Part shown: positions 15,926 through 23,303 of the stretch, one piece after another | Position numbering within the stretch: position 1 is the stretch's first letter | Layout: every line of letters starts with the position of its first letter | Source: Deltaproteobacteria bacterium | GTDB taxonomy: Bacteria > Myxococcota_A > Polyangia > Polyangiales > Polyangiaceae | Direction: 5' to 3' | Assembly: GCA_016218915.1 (NCBI GenBank) | Contig: JACRCQ010000065.1 | Span: 1-45,274 of the forward strand | DNA length: 45,274 nt | Program-made: the position numbers and the translations under genes | Notes under the pieces: model-generated | The model's input: only the letters and a program-made list of their open reading frames with translations | Databases searched by the model: none | Told to the model about the DNA's origin: nothing

Positions 15926-16722
15926 CTCGCTCCGTCGATGGGAAGATCGAGCACCACGCCCACCGGGCAGTGATCCGATCCCGTCACATCGTCCTGGATG
16001 AAGGCATCTTTCACGTGCGGCATCAATGCGGGCCGCGCGAGCACGTAGTCGAGACGCCACCCGATCTTGCGATCGCGCTGCTTGCGGAACGGGCTCCACC
16101 ACGAGTAGCGCACCTCGTCGGGGTGAAGCGCGCGGAAGGTATCGACCCATCCCAGAGCGAGCATCCGGGTGAGGTGCTCGCGTTCCTCAGGAAGGAATCC
16201 GCTGGTCTTGAGGTTGTCCTTGGGTCTGGCGATGTCGATCTCGTGGTGTGCGGTGTTCAGGTCACCCATGATCAGGGCAGGCTTGCCGGTCTTGTGCTCC
16301 TGCTCGGCCATGAATGCGAAGAGGCGCTCATAGAAAGCCAGCTTGAACGGTACCCGGCTGTTGTCCCCGTTCTTGCCGCCGCCGTTGGGGAAGTAGACAT
16401 TGGCCACCATGAGCGACGCGAACTCGGCAAAGAGCACGCGTCCTTCGAGATCGTATTCTTCCACGCCGATGGACCGCTCGATGCGCAGCGGGGCGACGCG
16501 GCTGAGCAGTCCCACACCGCTGTAGCCCTTCTTGGTCGCGTGCCACGACCAGTGCGCGTGGTAGCCGTCGAGCGATGCGACTTCAGCAGGGAGCTGCTCG
16601 AGCTGCAGCCGCGTCTCCTGCATCCCGAGCAGGTCGATGTCGGACGCGGCGAACCAGGGGACAAACCCCTTGCCGCACAAGGAGCGCAGGCCGTTGACGT
16701 TCCACGACACGATTCGAGTCAT
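15922..16722 (-). CDS. xth: Exodeoxyribonuclease III (AP endonuclease)
   Basis: 266 residues, the usual family length. It has all ExoIII/APE1 motifs in order: RIVSWNVNGLRS at the start, LLGMQETRL (metal-binding Glu), YSGVGLLSR, MVANVYFPNGG, ALIMGDLNTAH (catalytic Asp/Asn), GWRLDYVLA and TGSDHCPVG (catalytic Asp-His). It cleaves abasic sites and trims 3' ends in base excision repair. The ATG at 16722 begins exactly at the conserved N-terminus. It is divergent from murA across a 105-bp gap that should hold both promoters. Confidence 0.95.
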   Translation of the reverse strand: MTRIVSWNVNGLRSLCGKGFVPWFAASDIDLLGMQETRLQLEQLPAEVASLDGYHAHWSWHATKKGYSGVGLLSRVAPLRIERSIGVEEYDLEGRVLFAEFASLMVANVYFPNGGGKNGDNSRVPFKLAFYERLFAFMAEQEHKTGKPALIMGDLNTAHHEIDIARPKDNLKTSGFLPEEREHLTRMLALGWVDTFRALHPDEVRYSWWSPFRKQRDRKIGWRLDYVLARPALMPHVKDAFIQDDVTGSDHCPVGVVLDLPIDGAR

Positions 16723-16827
16723 CGCTGTCTGCTTATAGGAAGCGAGGTCGGAAACGCAAGACGCGCCGCGCGGTTCTGGCCCTTCAGACTGGCCCCCGCG
16801 CGTCAACCCGGCTAAGAGCATCGACTC

Positions 16828-18102
16828 ATGGACGCCATACGAATCCGCGGCGGACGCCCCCTGAAGGGAACGGTGTCGGTCAGTGGCGCAAAGAATGCCG
16901 CGTTGCCCATCCTGTGCGCAACGCTCCTTTCGGAAGGCGAGAGCTTCGTCAGGAACGTTCCAGCGCTTCGCGACATCGAGACGAGCGTTGCGCTGCTCGA
17001 GTTCCTCGGACGCAAGTCCGTGCTGGGGCCGACCACGGTTCGCGTCGGTGCCGACACCGGCACGTCGCGTCCTGAGGCGCCCTACGAGCTGGTCAAGCAG
17101 ATGCGCGCGAGCGTGCTCGTGCTCGGGCCGCTTCTGGCGCGCTTCGGACGAGCCAAGGTCTCGCTGCCTGGCGGGTGCGCCATCGGGGCGCGTCCCATCG
17201 ACCAGCACCTCAAGGGGCTCGAGGCGATGGGAGCCGAGATCAAGCTCGAGCACGGCTACGTGGTCGCTCGGGGGCCCAACGGGGGACGCCTGAAGGGCGC
17301 GGACTTCTGCTTCGACATTGCCACGGTCACCGGAACCGAGAACCTGATGATGGCTGCGGCGCTCGCCCGCGGACGCACCACGCTGGTGAACTGCGCCCGC
17401 GAGCCCGAGGTCGAAGAGCTCGCGCGCGTGCTCAACAAGATGGGGGCCAGCATCCAGGGCGCGGGCACCGACGAGATCCTGATCGAAGGCAAGGAATCGC
17501 TTCACCCCTTCGACCACGCGATCATCGCAGACCGGGTGGAAGCCGGCACGTTCATGGTCGCAGCGGCTGCCACGGGTGGCGACGTGCTGGTCGAGCACGC
17601 ACCTGTGGAGCACCTCGAGGGGTTTCTCGCCAAGCTGCGCCGCGCGGGCTGCGTGCTCACGCGCGAGGAGCATGGCCTGCGCGTGGTGCGCTCCGGTCCC
17701 ATCCTTCCGGTCGACATCACGACTGCACCGTATCCAGGCTTCCCCACGGACATGCAGGCGCAGTTCATGGTGCTGATGTGCCTGTGCAACGGTCGCGCCG
17801 TGATCACCGAGACGATCTTCGAGAACCGGTTCATGCACGTCTCGGAGCTGCTGCGCATGGGCGCGAACATCGACGTGCACAGCAACACGGCGATTGTGAA
17901 CGGGGTGCCAGCGCTCAGCGGTGCGTCGGTCATGGCGACCGATCTGCGCGCCAGCGCATCGCTCGTGATCGCGGGGCTCACGGCGAGCGACGAGACCGAG
18001 GTTCGCCGCGTCTACCACCTCGATCGGGGCTACGAGCACATCGAGCAGAAGCTTGCAGGGCTGGGCGCTGACATCGAGAGGGTCAAGGGCGTGGCCGGTT
18101 GA
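16828..18102 (+). CDS. murA: UDP-N-acetylglucosamine 1-carboxyvinyltransferase
   Basis: 424 residues, full family length. MurA transfers enolpyruvate from PEP to UDP-GlcNAc, the first committed step of peptidoglycan synthesis in the cytoplasm. The substrate lysine is in SGAKNAALPIL (Lys22). The catalytic Cys is Cys117 in LPGGCAIGARPID, the fosfomycin target. The active-site Asp lies in PGFPTDMQAQFM, and TETIFENRFMHVSEL is also typical. The next gene, a GYF_2 protein, starts 41 nt after the stop. Only a weak AAGAG precedes the ATG. Confidence 0.97.
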   Translation: MDAIRIRGGRPLKGTVSVSGAKNAALPILCATLLSEGESFVRNVPALRDIETSVALLEFLGRKSVLGPTTVRVGADTGTSRPEAPYELVKQMRASVLVLGPLLARFGRAKVSLPGGCAIGARPIDQHLKGLEAMGAEIKLEHGYVVARGPNGGRLKGADFCFDIATVTGTENLMMAAALARGRTTLVNCAREPEVEELARVLNKMGASIQGAGTDEILIEGKESLHPFDHAIIADRVEAGTFMVAAAATGGDVLVEHAPVEHLEGFLAKLRRAGCVLTREEHGLRVVRSGPILPVDITTAPYPGFPTDMQAQFMVLMCLCNGRAVITETIFENRFMHVSELLRMGANIDVHSNTAIVNGVPALSGASVMATDLRASASLVIAGLTASDETEVRRVYHLDRGYEHIEQKLAGLGADIERVKGVAG

Positions 18103-18143
18103 TCCAGGCCAGGACGGGTAGTACGAACGGGATCGAGGGAGCC

Positions 18144-18644
18144 ATGGACGGCTGGTTCATCTACCACGGCATGAATGACCCGGTGGGACCCGTATCGACG
18201 GAGTCCATCATCGACGCGATCCGATCGGGCAAGTTCCCGCTCGACGCGAACGTGTGCAGGCCTGGGGATCGAAAGTGGGTTCCCGTGATCACGGTGCCCG
18301 AGTTTGCTGCGGTGGTGCGGGAGGTTGCGCCCAAGCCGGCGATCAACAGCCTTCCGCCCCCGTCGCTGTCGCCGCCGCCCCAGACCGCTGAGCCGCAGTC
18401 CCAGGAATCGCAGACGGTCGCGCAGGTCAGCAAGTGGTCGGTGATGGTCGCGGACGCAGCGCCGGTCGGGCCGTACAACACCGAGCAGATGGTGGAGAAG
18501 ATCCTGTCCGGAGAGGTGCCGCTCGACGCGCAGATCATGCGCGCAGACAACAACGAATGGGTCACCCTGCGGCAGATCCCGTTGTTCGCCTTGGCAGCGC
18601 GCGTGGTGCGCGCCCGACAGAATCCCGAGCCGAATCCCAGCTGA
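18144..18644 (+). CDS. Protein with two GYF_2 domains
   Basis: 166 residues from the ATG at 18144, preferred because GAGGGAG lies 3-8 nt upstream; a TTG at 18099 overlapping murA would add 15 residues without support. Two GYF_2-like domains, each about 50 residues, are joined by a Pro/Gln/Ser linker: WFIYHGMNDPVGPVSTESI...RKWVPV near the N-terminus and WSVMVADAAPVGPYNTEQM...NEWVTL near the C-terminus. GYF_2 domains are thought to bind proline-rich or terminal peptides. There is no transmembrane segment, so it is predicted to be cytoplasmic, perhaps an adaptor. Function unknown. Confidence 0.8.
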   Translation: MDGWFIYHGMNDPVGPVSTESIIDAIRSGKFPLDANVCRPGDRKWVPVITVPEFAAVVREVAPKPAINSLPPPSLSPPPQTAEPQSQESQTVAQVSKWSVMVADAAPVGPYNTEQMVEKILSGEVPLDAQIMRADNNEWVTLRQIPLFALAARVVRARQNPEPNPS

Positions 18645-18647
18645 CGC

Positions 18648-18968
18648 TCAGGTCACCCCGAGCAGCTCGACTTCGAACACGAGCGTGGAGTTGGGCGGGA
18701 TGACCGGGGGGTAGCCCCGCGCGCCGTATCCCAGCTCCGCCGGGATCGTGAGCTTGCGCTTGCCGCCGACCTTCATGCCGGCCACGCCCTGGTCCCAGCC
18801 CTTGATCACCTGTCCGGCGCCCAGCACGAACTGGAACGGCTTGCCGCGATCAAGCGAGCTGTCGAACTTCGAGCCGTCGGTCAACGTACCCGTGTAGTGG
18901 ACCGATACTCGTTTTCCGGGGGCTGCTTCGGCCCCGGTTCCCACGACGATATCCAGCGACTGGAGCAT
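18648..18968 (-). CDS. FKBP-type peptidyl-prolyl cis-trans isomerase
   Basis: A 106-residue minimal FKBP domain without signal peptide or extra domains. The pattern VSVHYTGTLTDGSKFDSSLD, FVLGAGQVIKGWDQGVAGMK, GGKRKLTIPAELGYG and IPPNSTLVFEVELL is complete, including the aromatic and Asp residues of the FK506/prolyl pocket. It speeds prolyl isomerisation during folding, here in the cytoplasm. The ribosome binding site is weak. It converges on the GYF_2 gene with 3 bp between stops. Confidence 0.95.
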   Translation of the reverse strand: MLQSLDIVVGTGAEAAPGKRVSVHYTGTLTDGSKFDSSLDRGKPFQFVLGAGQVIKGWDQGVAGMKVGGKRKLTIPAELGYGARGYPPVIPPNSTLVFEVELLGVT

Positions 18969-19007
18969 GACCGCGCTCGTACACCAGAACCGTGGGCGCT
19001 TCCAGGG

Positions 19008-19376
19008 TCACGCCTCCTCGTCCGGCTCCTCGTCGTCTCGCTGGGCGGATCTCGTGCGCGCCCTGTCGAACGGAATCACCTCCGCCAGCGGCGCGTCCAT
19101 CTGCGCCGCGTGCGCTGCAATCAGATCGCGGATCTGCGGAGGCAGGTACACGCCCTCCAGGTCGAAGCTCGCAAGGATCTGCGCAAGCACGCCCACCCGA
19201 TCCGCGACAGGCGCTCTGGAATCCACGACGACCACGTTGGAGCCCCTGAGCTTGCACAACCCGCCCTGCACGTTGAGATCTCCGAAGAGCCGGGCATCGA
19301 ACGGCTCACACCGTACCGGGATTCCGAGCCGGAACAGCAGCGCCTCGAGTTGCTCGTAGACTTGCGGCAGATCCAA
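19008..19376 (-). CDS. Small conserved-looking protein of unknown function
   Basis: 122 residues from a TTG at 19376 preceded by GGGAGG about 6-7 nt upstream, which supports this start. The sequence is soluble: LPQVYEQLEALLFRLGIPVR, CEPFDARLFGDLNVQGG, LCKLRGSNVVVVDSR, VAQILASFDLEGVYLPP-like segments, and an acidic tail (DDEEPDEEA). I do not recognise the family. It lies 48 bp downstream of the macro-domain gene and 39 bp upstream of the FKBP gene, all minus strand, so the three may be co-transcribed. Confidence 0.72.
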   Translation of the reverse strand: MDLPQVYEQLEALLFRLGIPVRCEPFDARLFGDLNVQGGLCKLRGSNVVVVDSRAPVADRVGVLAQILASFDLEGVYLPPQIRDLIAAHAAQMDAPLAEVIPFDRARTRSAQRDDEEPDEEA

Positions 19377-19424
19377 CGACGACCTCCCGATTGCCTGGAT
19401 GGAAGCACAAGGGAGCGGCCGGTG

Positions 19425-19991
19425 CTAGACGCGGGGGGACAACACCTCGTCGGCCGCAGCCTTGTACGCTCGCGCCGCCAGATCGCCGAACAACACGATC
19501 CTGACCTCCTCGGGCAACGCATGCGCTTCGAGCTCTTCCCGCACCGCTTGCAGCGCAACCGGAGCTGCCTCGTCGAGCGGGTAGCCGTACACCCCCGTGC
19601 TGATCGACGGAAACGCGATCGAGCGCAATCCATGCTCGCGGCACAGCCGCATCGCATTGCGGTAGCAGCTCGCAAGCAGCCGTGGTGCTTCGGCTCCAGC
19701 CGAGGCGTAGACAGGACCCACGCAATGGATCACATGCCTGGCCCTGAGCTTGAAACCAGCCGTCAGGACCGCTCCTCCTGTCTCCAGACGCCCCCCGGCA
19801 AGAGTCCTCTTCACCCGTCTGCACGCCTCCACCAGCTCCGGGCCCGCTGCCCGGTGGATCGCTCCGTCGACTCCGCCTCCTCCCAGCAACCCGCCGTTGG
19901 CGGCATTGGCGATCGCGTCCACGTCCTGCCTCACGATGTCGCCTTCGAGCAGGACGACCGTCTTGTTGCCGAGCGAGTAGCGGTGCTCCAT
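19425..19991 (-). CDS. Macro-domain protein (ADP-ribose binding or deacetylating)
   Basis: 188 residues from the ATG at 19991, fixed by AGGAGGG about 5 nt upstream. It is a single macro domain: VVLLEGDIVRQDVDAIANAA (the Asp that contacts adenine), NGGLLGGGGVDGAIHRAAGP (the ribose/diphosphate loop with catalytic-type Asn and GGGGVDGAI), and FPSISTGVYGYPLDEAA (second loop). This is the pattern of MacroD-type O-acetyl-ADP-ribose/ADP-ribosyl-glutamate hydrolases. It acts in the cytoplasm in ADP-ribose turnover. An open frame reaching far upstream to 21101 is antisense to the next gene and not part of this protein. Confidence 0.93.
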   Translation of the reverse strand: MEHRYSLGNKTVVLLEGDIVRQDVDAIANAANGGLLGGGGVDGAIHRAAGPELVEACRRVKRTLAGGRLETGGAVLTAGFKLRARHVIHCVGPVYASAGAEAPRLLASCYRNAMRLCREHGLRSIAFPSISTGVYGYPLDEAAPVALQAVREELEAHALPEEVRIVLFGDLAARAYKAAADEVLSPRV

Positions 19992-20042
19992 CGCGCCCTC
20001 CTGAAGTGGGGATAGCATGAATTGAAGGCCATTCTCGACGGT

Positions 20043-20071
20043 TTGACCTGGAAGACGGGCGGTGTTAGATA
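20043..20071 (+). promoter_or_regulatory. Candidate housekeeping promoter
   Basis: TTGACC (20043-20048) and TAGATA (20066-20071) are spaced by 17 bp. The -35 is 5/6 to consensus and the -10 only 3/6. A start near 20078 would leave an approximately 150-nt leader before the HARE-HTH gene. Confidence 0.4.
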
Positions 20072-20106
20072 GCTGCCGACGGGATTGCACTGCGGGAGTG
20101 GGGAGG

Positions 20107-20229
20107 ATGAGACTTCCCTGGCGGTGCTGCCCGGCAGCTCGAGAGGCCCGGCGCACTTTCGAGCACGCGGCCGTGAGTGACACGGCCTGCGGTTTTATGC
20201 ACCGACACACTTTCAGGAACCGAATATGA
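20107..20229 (+). CDS. Possible 40-residue leader ORF overlapping the next start
   Basis: An ATG at 20107, with GGGAG 8 nt upstream, opens a 40-codon frame that begins MRLPWRCCPAAREARR and ends at a TGA overlapping the next gene's ATG as ATGA. It is rich in Arg, Cys and His. The overlap is typical of translational coupling, but codon use is not decisive and the frame could be chance. Confidence 0.3.
   Translation: MRLPWRCCPAAREARRTFEHAAVSDTACGFMHRHTFRNRI
20169..20187 (+). promoter_or_regulatory. Leader hairpin before the HARE-HTH gene
   Basis: GGCCGTG (20169-20175) and CACGGCC (20181-20187) form a perfect 7-bp stem with loop AGTGA, followed by TGCGGTTTTATG. The four-T run is short for an intrinsic terminator; it may be a weak terminator/attenuator or a translation-modulating structure. 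Confidence 0.4.
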
Positions 20230-21977
20230 CGTTTACCGACGCTGCGGCGGAGGTGCTTCGCCTGCTGGGCAAGCCTCTGCACTACAAGGAAATTACCGCC
20301 TTCGCGATTGAGAAGAACCTGCTGAGCCACGTGGGAAAGAGCCCGGAAGTCACCATGGGCGCCCGGCTCGCTGCTCTGTTCAAGAAGGAGGGAGAGGAAA
20401 CCGCTCTCGTGCGCGTCAAGCCAGGCGTGTTCGCTCTCAAGGAGTGGGAGCAGTCCGGCCAGCTCAAGCAGATGCTCGCCAAATCCAAGGCGGAGAAGGG
20501 CAAGGCTCCCCCGGCCGAGGTCAAGGAGGCCCGCGTCGAAGAACCCCCCGCCAAGGCCGATGATGCTGCCCCCGCCCTCGAACAGGCGCAGGAGCAGGCA
20601 CCCCGCTCCAGCCGATCCGGACGCGGCGATCGACGCGGAGAACGTCCAGGACGCGCGGAGCGCGCTGCAGAGCGTCAGGCAGAAGCCCAAGCCGCTGCTG
20701 CCTCCGCGGCACCTGCCCAGGCCCCTGAAGAGCCCGCAGCCCCGCCTGCCCCCGTTGCCCCGGTCCTTGCGGCCCCGGCACCGATCGCTGCGCCCGCGCC
20801 CGCTGCTGCGCCCGTGGTTCCCCATCAGCCCGAGGACTTCGAAGACGACGAGCCTGTGGTGCGGTCCGCAGAAGAGATCGCGCGAACCGAGCTCGCCGCA
20901 GGCGCCGCAGGGCTGTTCGAGGAAGAGGACGACGACGACCAGCCGATCCTGGGTGGCGGCCCGGAGCAGAGTGGCGAACGCGAAGGACGCCGCCGCCGCC
21001 GCCGTCGCCGTCGCAAGGGCGGTCAGGACGGCAACGGCTCGTTGCCGACCTACAGCGTTTCGCCAGCATTTGCCGATGCTTCGCATGATGCAGCCATCCA
21101 CGCGGAGCCGCGCACGCCCAGTGCCGCAAGCGGCCCTGTGGTGCTCGAGGTCAGCGCGTCGGCGCTCGACAACATCGCGCTCGACGACTTCGGCGGACGC
21201 GACATGGCCGATGCGATCGCGATCGTGCTCGGCGCCTTTGACCGCGCCCAGGGGCCGGTCTCACTGCGTCAGATCGCAGAAGCTGCCCAGAAACGCGCCC
21301 GGCTCAGCGGCGATCTGCAGCAGGTCCAGTCGCAAATCGCGGCTGCCGTGCGCGCTGACAACATGCGCCGCGTTGCCAACGGACAGCGCCCGCGTTTCCG
21401 CTTCGCAGGTGGACGCATCGCCCTGACCGACTGGCTGCTCACCGGCGACCTGGCCCGGCTCGAGCAGGAAGCCATTGCTGCGGTCGAGCGCTACCGCGAT
21501 GCAGCGCGGAAGGCTTTTGTCCGCAAGATCCAGGAGCTTCCAGGCCACGCCTTCGTGGAGCTCACCCTGCTCGCCCTCGAGCGCATGGGCTTCGTCAACG
21601 TGCGCGCTGTGAGACGTGCCGGCGTTCCTGGCAACGAGTCGCACTTCTCGGCCCTTCACAAGACCGGCGCGATCGAGATCCCGTCGGCCCTGGTGATCCG
21701 TCGTGACGGCCGGGAGATCGGACGCGAGCGCGTGAGCGAGCTTCGCGGCTCGCTGCATCACTACGGGCCTGCGTCGGCCGGCTGGCTGATCACCTCAGGC
21801 CAGGTGCTGTCTGGAGCACGCGAAGAAGCCGGGGCCACGCAGACCTCGTCGATCGCCCTTCTGGACGGTCCTGGGCTTGCGCGGTTGTGCGAGAAGCACG
21901 ACATCGCGGTCATCCACGCGCGTCTGCCGGTTGCCATCCCGGATGTCGACTTGCTGGAGGCTCTCCGGGCATCGTGA
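20226..21977 (+). CDS. HARE-HTH protein with a C-terminal Mrr-like nuclease fold
   Basis: 583 residues. Residues 2-75 form a HARE-HTH winged helix (TFTDAAAEVLRLLGKPLHYK, LFKKEGEETALVRVKPGVFA). A long Ala/Pro/Glu/Arg linker follows (76-300) with acidic clusters and a run of nine Arg (255-263). A second winged-helix-like unit spans about 325-402 (GPVSLRQIAEAAQKRARL). The last part, 425-583, resembles the Mrr restriction endonuclease fold (FVELTLLALERMGFVNVRAV, LRGSLHHYGPASAGWLITSG, VLSGAREEAG, LLDGPGLARLCEKHDI). The Asp and QxK residues that cut DNA in Mrr are not evident, so it may bind but not cleave nucleic acid. A DNA/RNA-associated role is inferred. The NUDIX gene follows with a GTGA overlap. 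Confidence 0.85.
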   Translation: MTFTDAAAEVLRLLGKPLHYKEITAFAIEKNLLSHVGKSPEVTMGARLAALFKKEGEETALVRVKPGVFALKEWEQSGQLKQMLAKSKAEKGKAPPAEVKEARVEEPPAKADDAAPALEQAQEQAPRSSRSGRGDRRGERPGRAERAAERQAEAQAAAASAAPAQAPEEPAAPPAPVAPVLAAPAPIAAPAPAAAPVVPHQPEDFEDDEPVVRSAEEIARTELAAGAAGLFEEEDDDDQPILGGGPEQSGEREGRRRRRRRRRKGGQDGNGSLPTYSVSPAFADASHDAAIHAEPRTPSAASGPVVLEVSASALDNIALDDFGGRDMADAIAIVLGAFDRAQGPVSLRQIAEAAQKRARLSGDLQQVQSQIAAAVRADNMRRVANGQRPRFRFAGGRIALTDWLLTGDLARLEQEAIAAVERYRDAARKAFVRKIQELPGHAFVELTLLALERMGFVNVRAVRRAGVPGNESHFSALHKTGAIEIPSALVIRRDGREIGRERVSELRGSLHHYGPASAGWLITSGQVLSGAREEAGATQTSSIALLDGPGLARLCEKHDIAVIHARLPVAIPDVDLLEALRAS

Positions 21978-22402
21978 CCGCAGGCCCTGCGGTTGGAGTA
22001 GGCGGAGTGGTCCTGCGCGGCAGCACCGAGGTGCTGCTGGTCAAGAGGGGCCACCCGCCAGGCGAAGGGATGTGGAGCCTTCCTGGCGGCAAGGTGCACC
22101 ACGGCGAAGCGCTGCGGGATGCAGTCGCCCGGGAAATGCTCGAGGAGACCTCGCTGAGGGTCGAGGTCGGCCCACTCATCGAGGTCGTGGAGATCATGCG
22201 CGAGGGGTTCCACTACGTGGTCCTCGACTACCTGTGCACCATCGCACCCCCTGCGCAGGAGCCGCGCGCAGCCAGCGATGCCTCAGATCTGGCCTGGGTC
22301 CCCGTCGATCGCCTGGCCGAGGTCGGCGCGACCCCGGCCTTGATCCGCGTTGTCGCCAGGGCCATGGCCATGCTCGATGAAACCGTCGCCAAGTCAGGCT
22401 AG
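21974..22402 (+). CDS. NUDIX hydrolase
   Basis: 142 residues from a GTG at 21974 that overlaps the preceding stop (GTGA); no later start keeps the first strand. The Nudix box is present around GGKVHHGEALRDAVAREMLE followed by ETSL: the G...E...REMLEE core with metal-binding glutamates is intact, while the usual Gly before the last hydrophobic residue is Ser. The N-terminal VGVGGVVLRGSTEVLLVKRG and MWSLPGG resemble ADP-ribose/NTP-cleaning members. Substrate cannot be deduced. It is likely co-translated with the HARE-HTH gene. Confidence 0.92.
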   Translation: MTAGPAVGVGGVVLRGSTEVLLVKRGHPPGEGMWSLPGGKVHHGEALRDAVAREMLEETSLRVEVGPLIEVVEIMREGFHYVVLDYLCTIAPPAQEPRAASDASDLAWVPVDRLAEVGATPALIRVVARAMAMLDETVAKSG

Positions 22403-22412
22403 GCTGCGCCTC

Positions 22413-23300
22413 ATGCTTTCCCGCACCACCCACCTGCTCGCCTGCTTCGGTCTCGCCGTCGGCCTGCTCGGGTGCCCCCCGAAGAGGCCTGCCTCACAGT
22501 TCCCCACCGGGCAGGCTGCGCTCGATCGCATGAAGGCCATGTTCGAGTGCGCGCGCGGCGTGCAGGGTGAATCCAAGCTCGATCACTTCAACGATCGCGG
22601 CCGCATCCGGGGCGATGTCCAACTGTTCGCCGTGGACCCGGCGCGTCTGCGTTTCGACGTGATCTCGCCTTTTGGCGTGACCCTCGCCACGCTGACCTCG
22701 GACGGCCAGCGGTTCACGTTCTTCGACATGAAGAACAAGGTCTTCTACGAAGGGCCGCCAGAGCCCTGCAACATCGGCCGTCTCACGCAAGTTACGATTC
22801 CTGCCGATGCGCTGGTCAAGCTGCTCCGCGGCGAAGCGCCCCTGCTGGTGCACACTCCGCAGGCTCCCACGGTCCGCTGGGATAACGACGGCAAATACGT
22901 GGTAACCATCCCGAGCACGCACGAGGCGGTCGAAGAGGTCCAGCTGGAGCTGTTCGACAGTGACTACGGCCTGCCCTGGCAACAGCAGCGCGTGCGCGTG
23001 AAGAAGATCAAGGTCACGCAGCGCGGCTACGAGCACTACACGGCGGATCTTGCCGAGCACGAGGCGGCGGTGACCATGCCGCCGCGCCACGATTCCGAAG
23101 GGATCGACGAGGACATCCCGCCGAGCGGGCCTCCCTGCAACGTCGAGGTCCCTCGCAAAATCCACGTGGAAATGGTCAACCGGGGCGATGATCTGCGCCT
23201 GCGCTACCAGAAGGTCGGGCTCAACCCGCCGCTTCCAGACGGCATCTTCACGCAGCCCGTGCCCGGCGGCGTGAACCGTCAGCACGTCACCTGCCGCTGA
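22413..23300 (+). CDS. LolA/LolB-like (DUF4292-type) outer-membrane lipoprotein
   Basis: 295 residues from the ATG at 22413. LLACFGLAVGLLGC gives a lipidated Cys21. The body has the strand order of LolA/LolB-fold proteins: LDHFNDRGRIRGDVQLFAV, ARLRFDVISPFGVTLATLTS, RFTFFDMKNKVFYEGPP and VTIPADALVKLLRGEAP. LolB accepts lipoproteins at the outer membrane, while DUF4292 members are of unknown function; at 295 residues this one is longer than LolB (about 200) and has a Pro-rich C-terminal extension. A role in lipid or lipoprotein handling is inferred. It starts 10 nt after the NUDIX stop and converges on the YchF-like gene with 3 bp between stops. Confidence 0.82.
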   Translation: MLSRTTHLLACFGLAVGLLGCPPKRPASQFPTGQAALDRMKAMFECARGVQGESKLDHFNDRGRIRGDVQLFAVDPARLRFDVISPFGVTLATLTSDGQRFTFFDMKNKVFYEGPPEPCNIGRLTQVTIPADALVKLLRGEAPLLVHTPQAPTVRWDNDGKYVVTIPSTHEAVEEVQLELFDSDYGLPWQQQRVRVKKIKVTQRGYEHYTADLAEHEAAVTMPPRHDSEGIDEDIPPSGPPCNVEVPRKIHVEMVNRGDDLRLRYQKVGLNPPLPDGIFTQPVPGGVNRQHVTCR

Positions 23301-23303
23301 ACC

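Noticed and set aside
16723..18039. N-terminal extension of xth to 18039
   Set aside because: The open frame upstream runs antisense through murA; the ATG at 16722 starts the conserved ExoIII domain.
19992..21101. N-terminal extension of the macro-domain gene to 21101
   Set aside because: It is antisense to the HARE-HTH gene, and the AGGAGGG-supported ATG at 19991 begins the macro domain.
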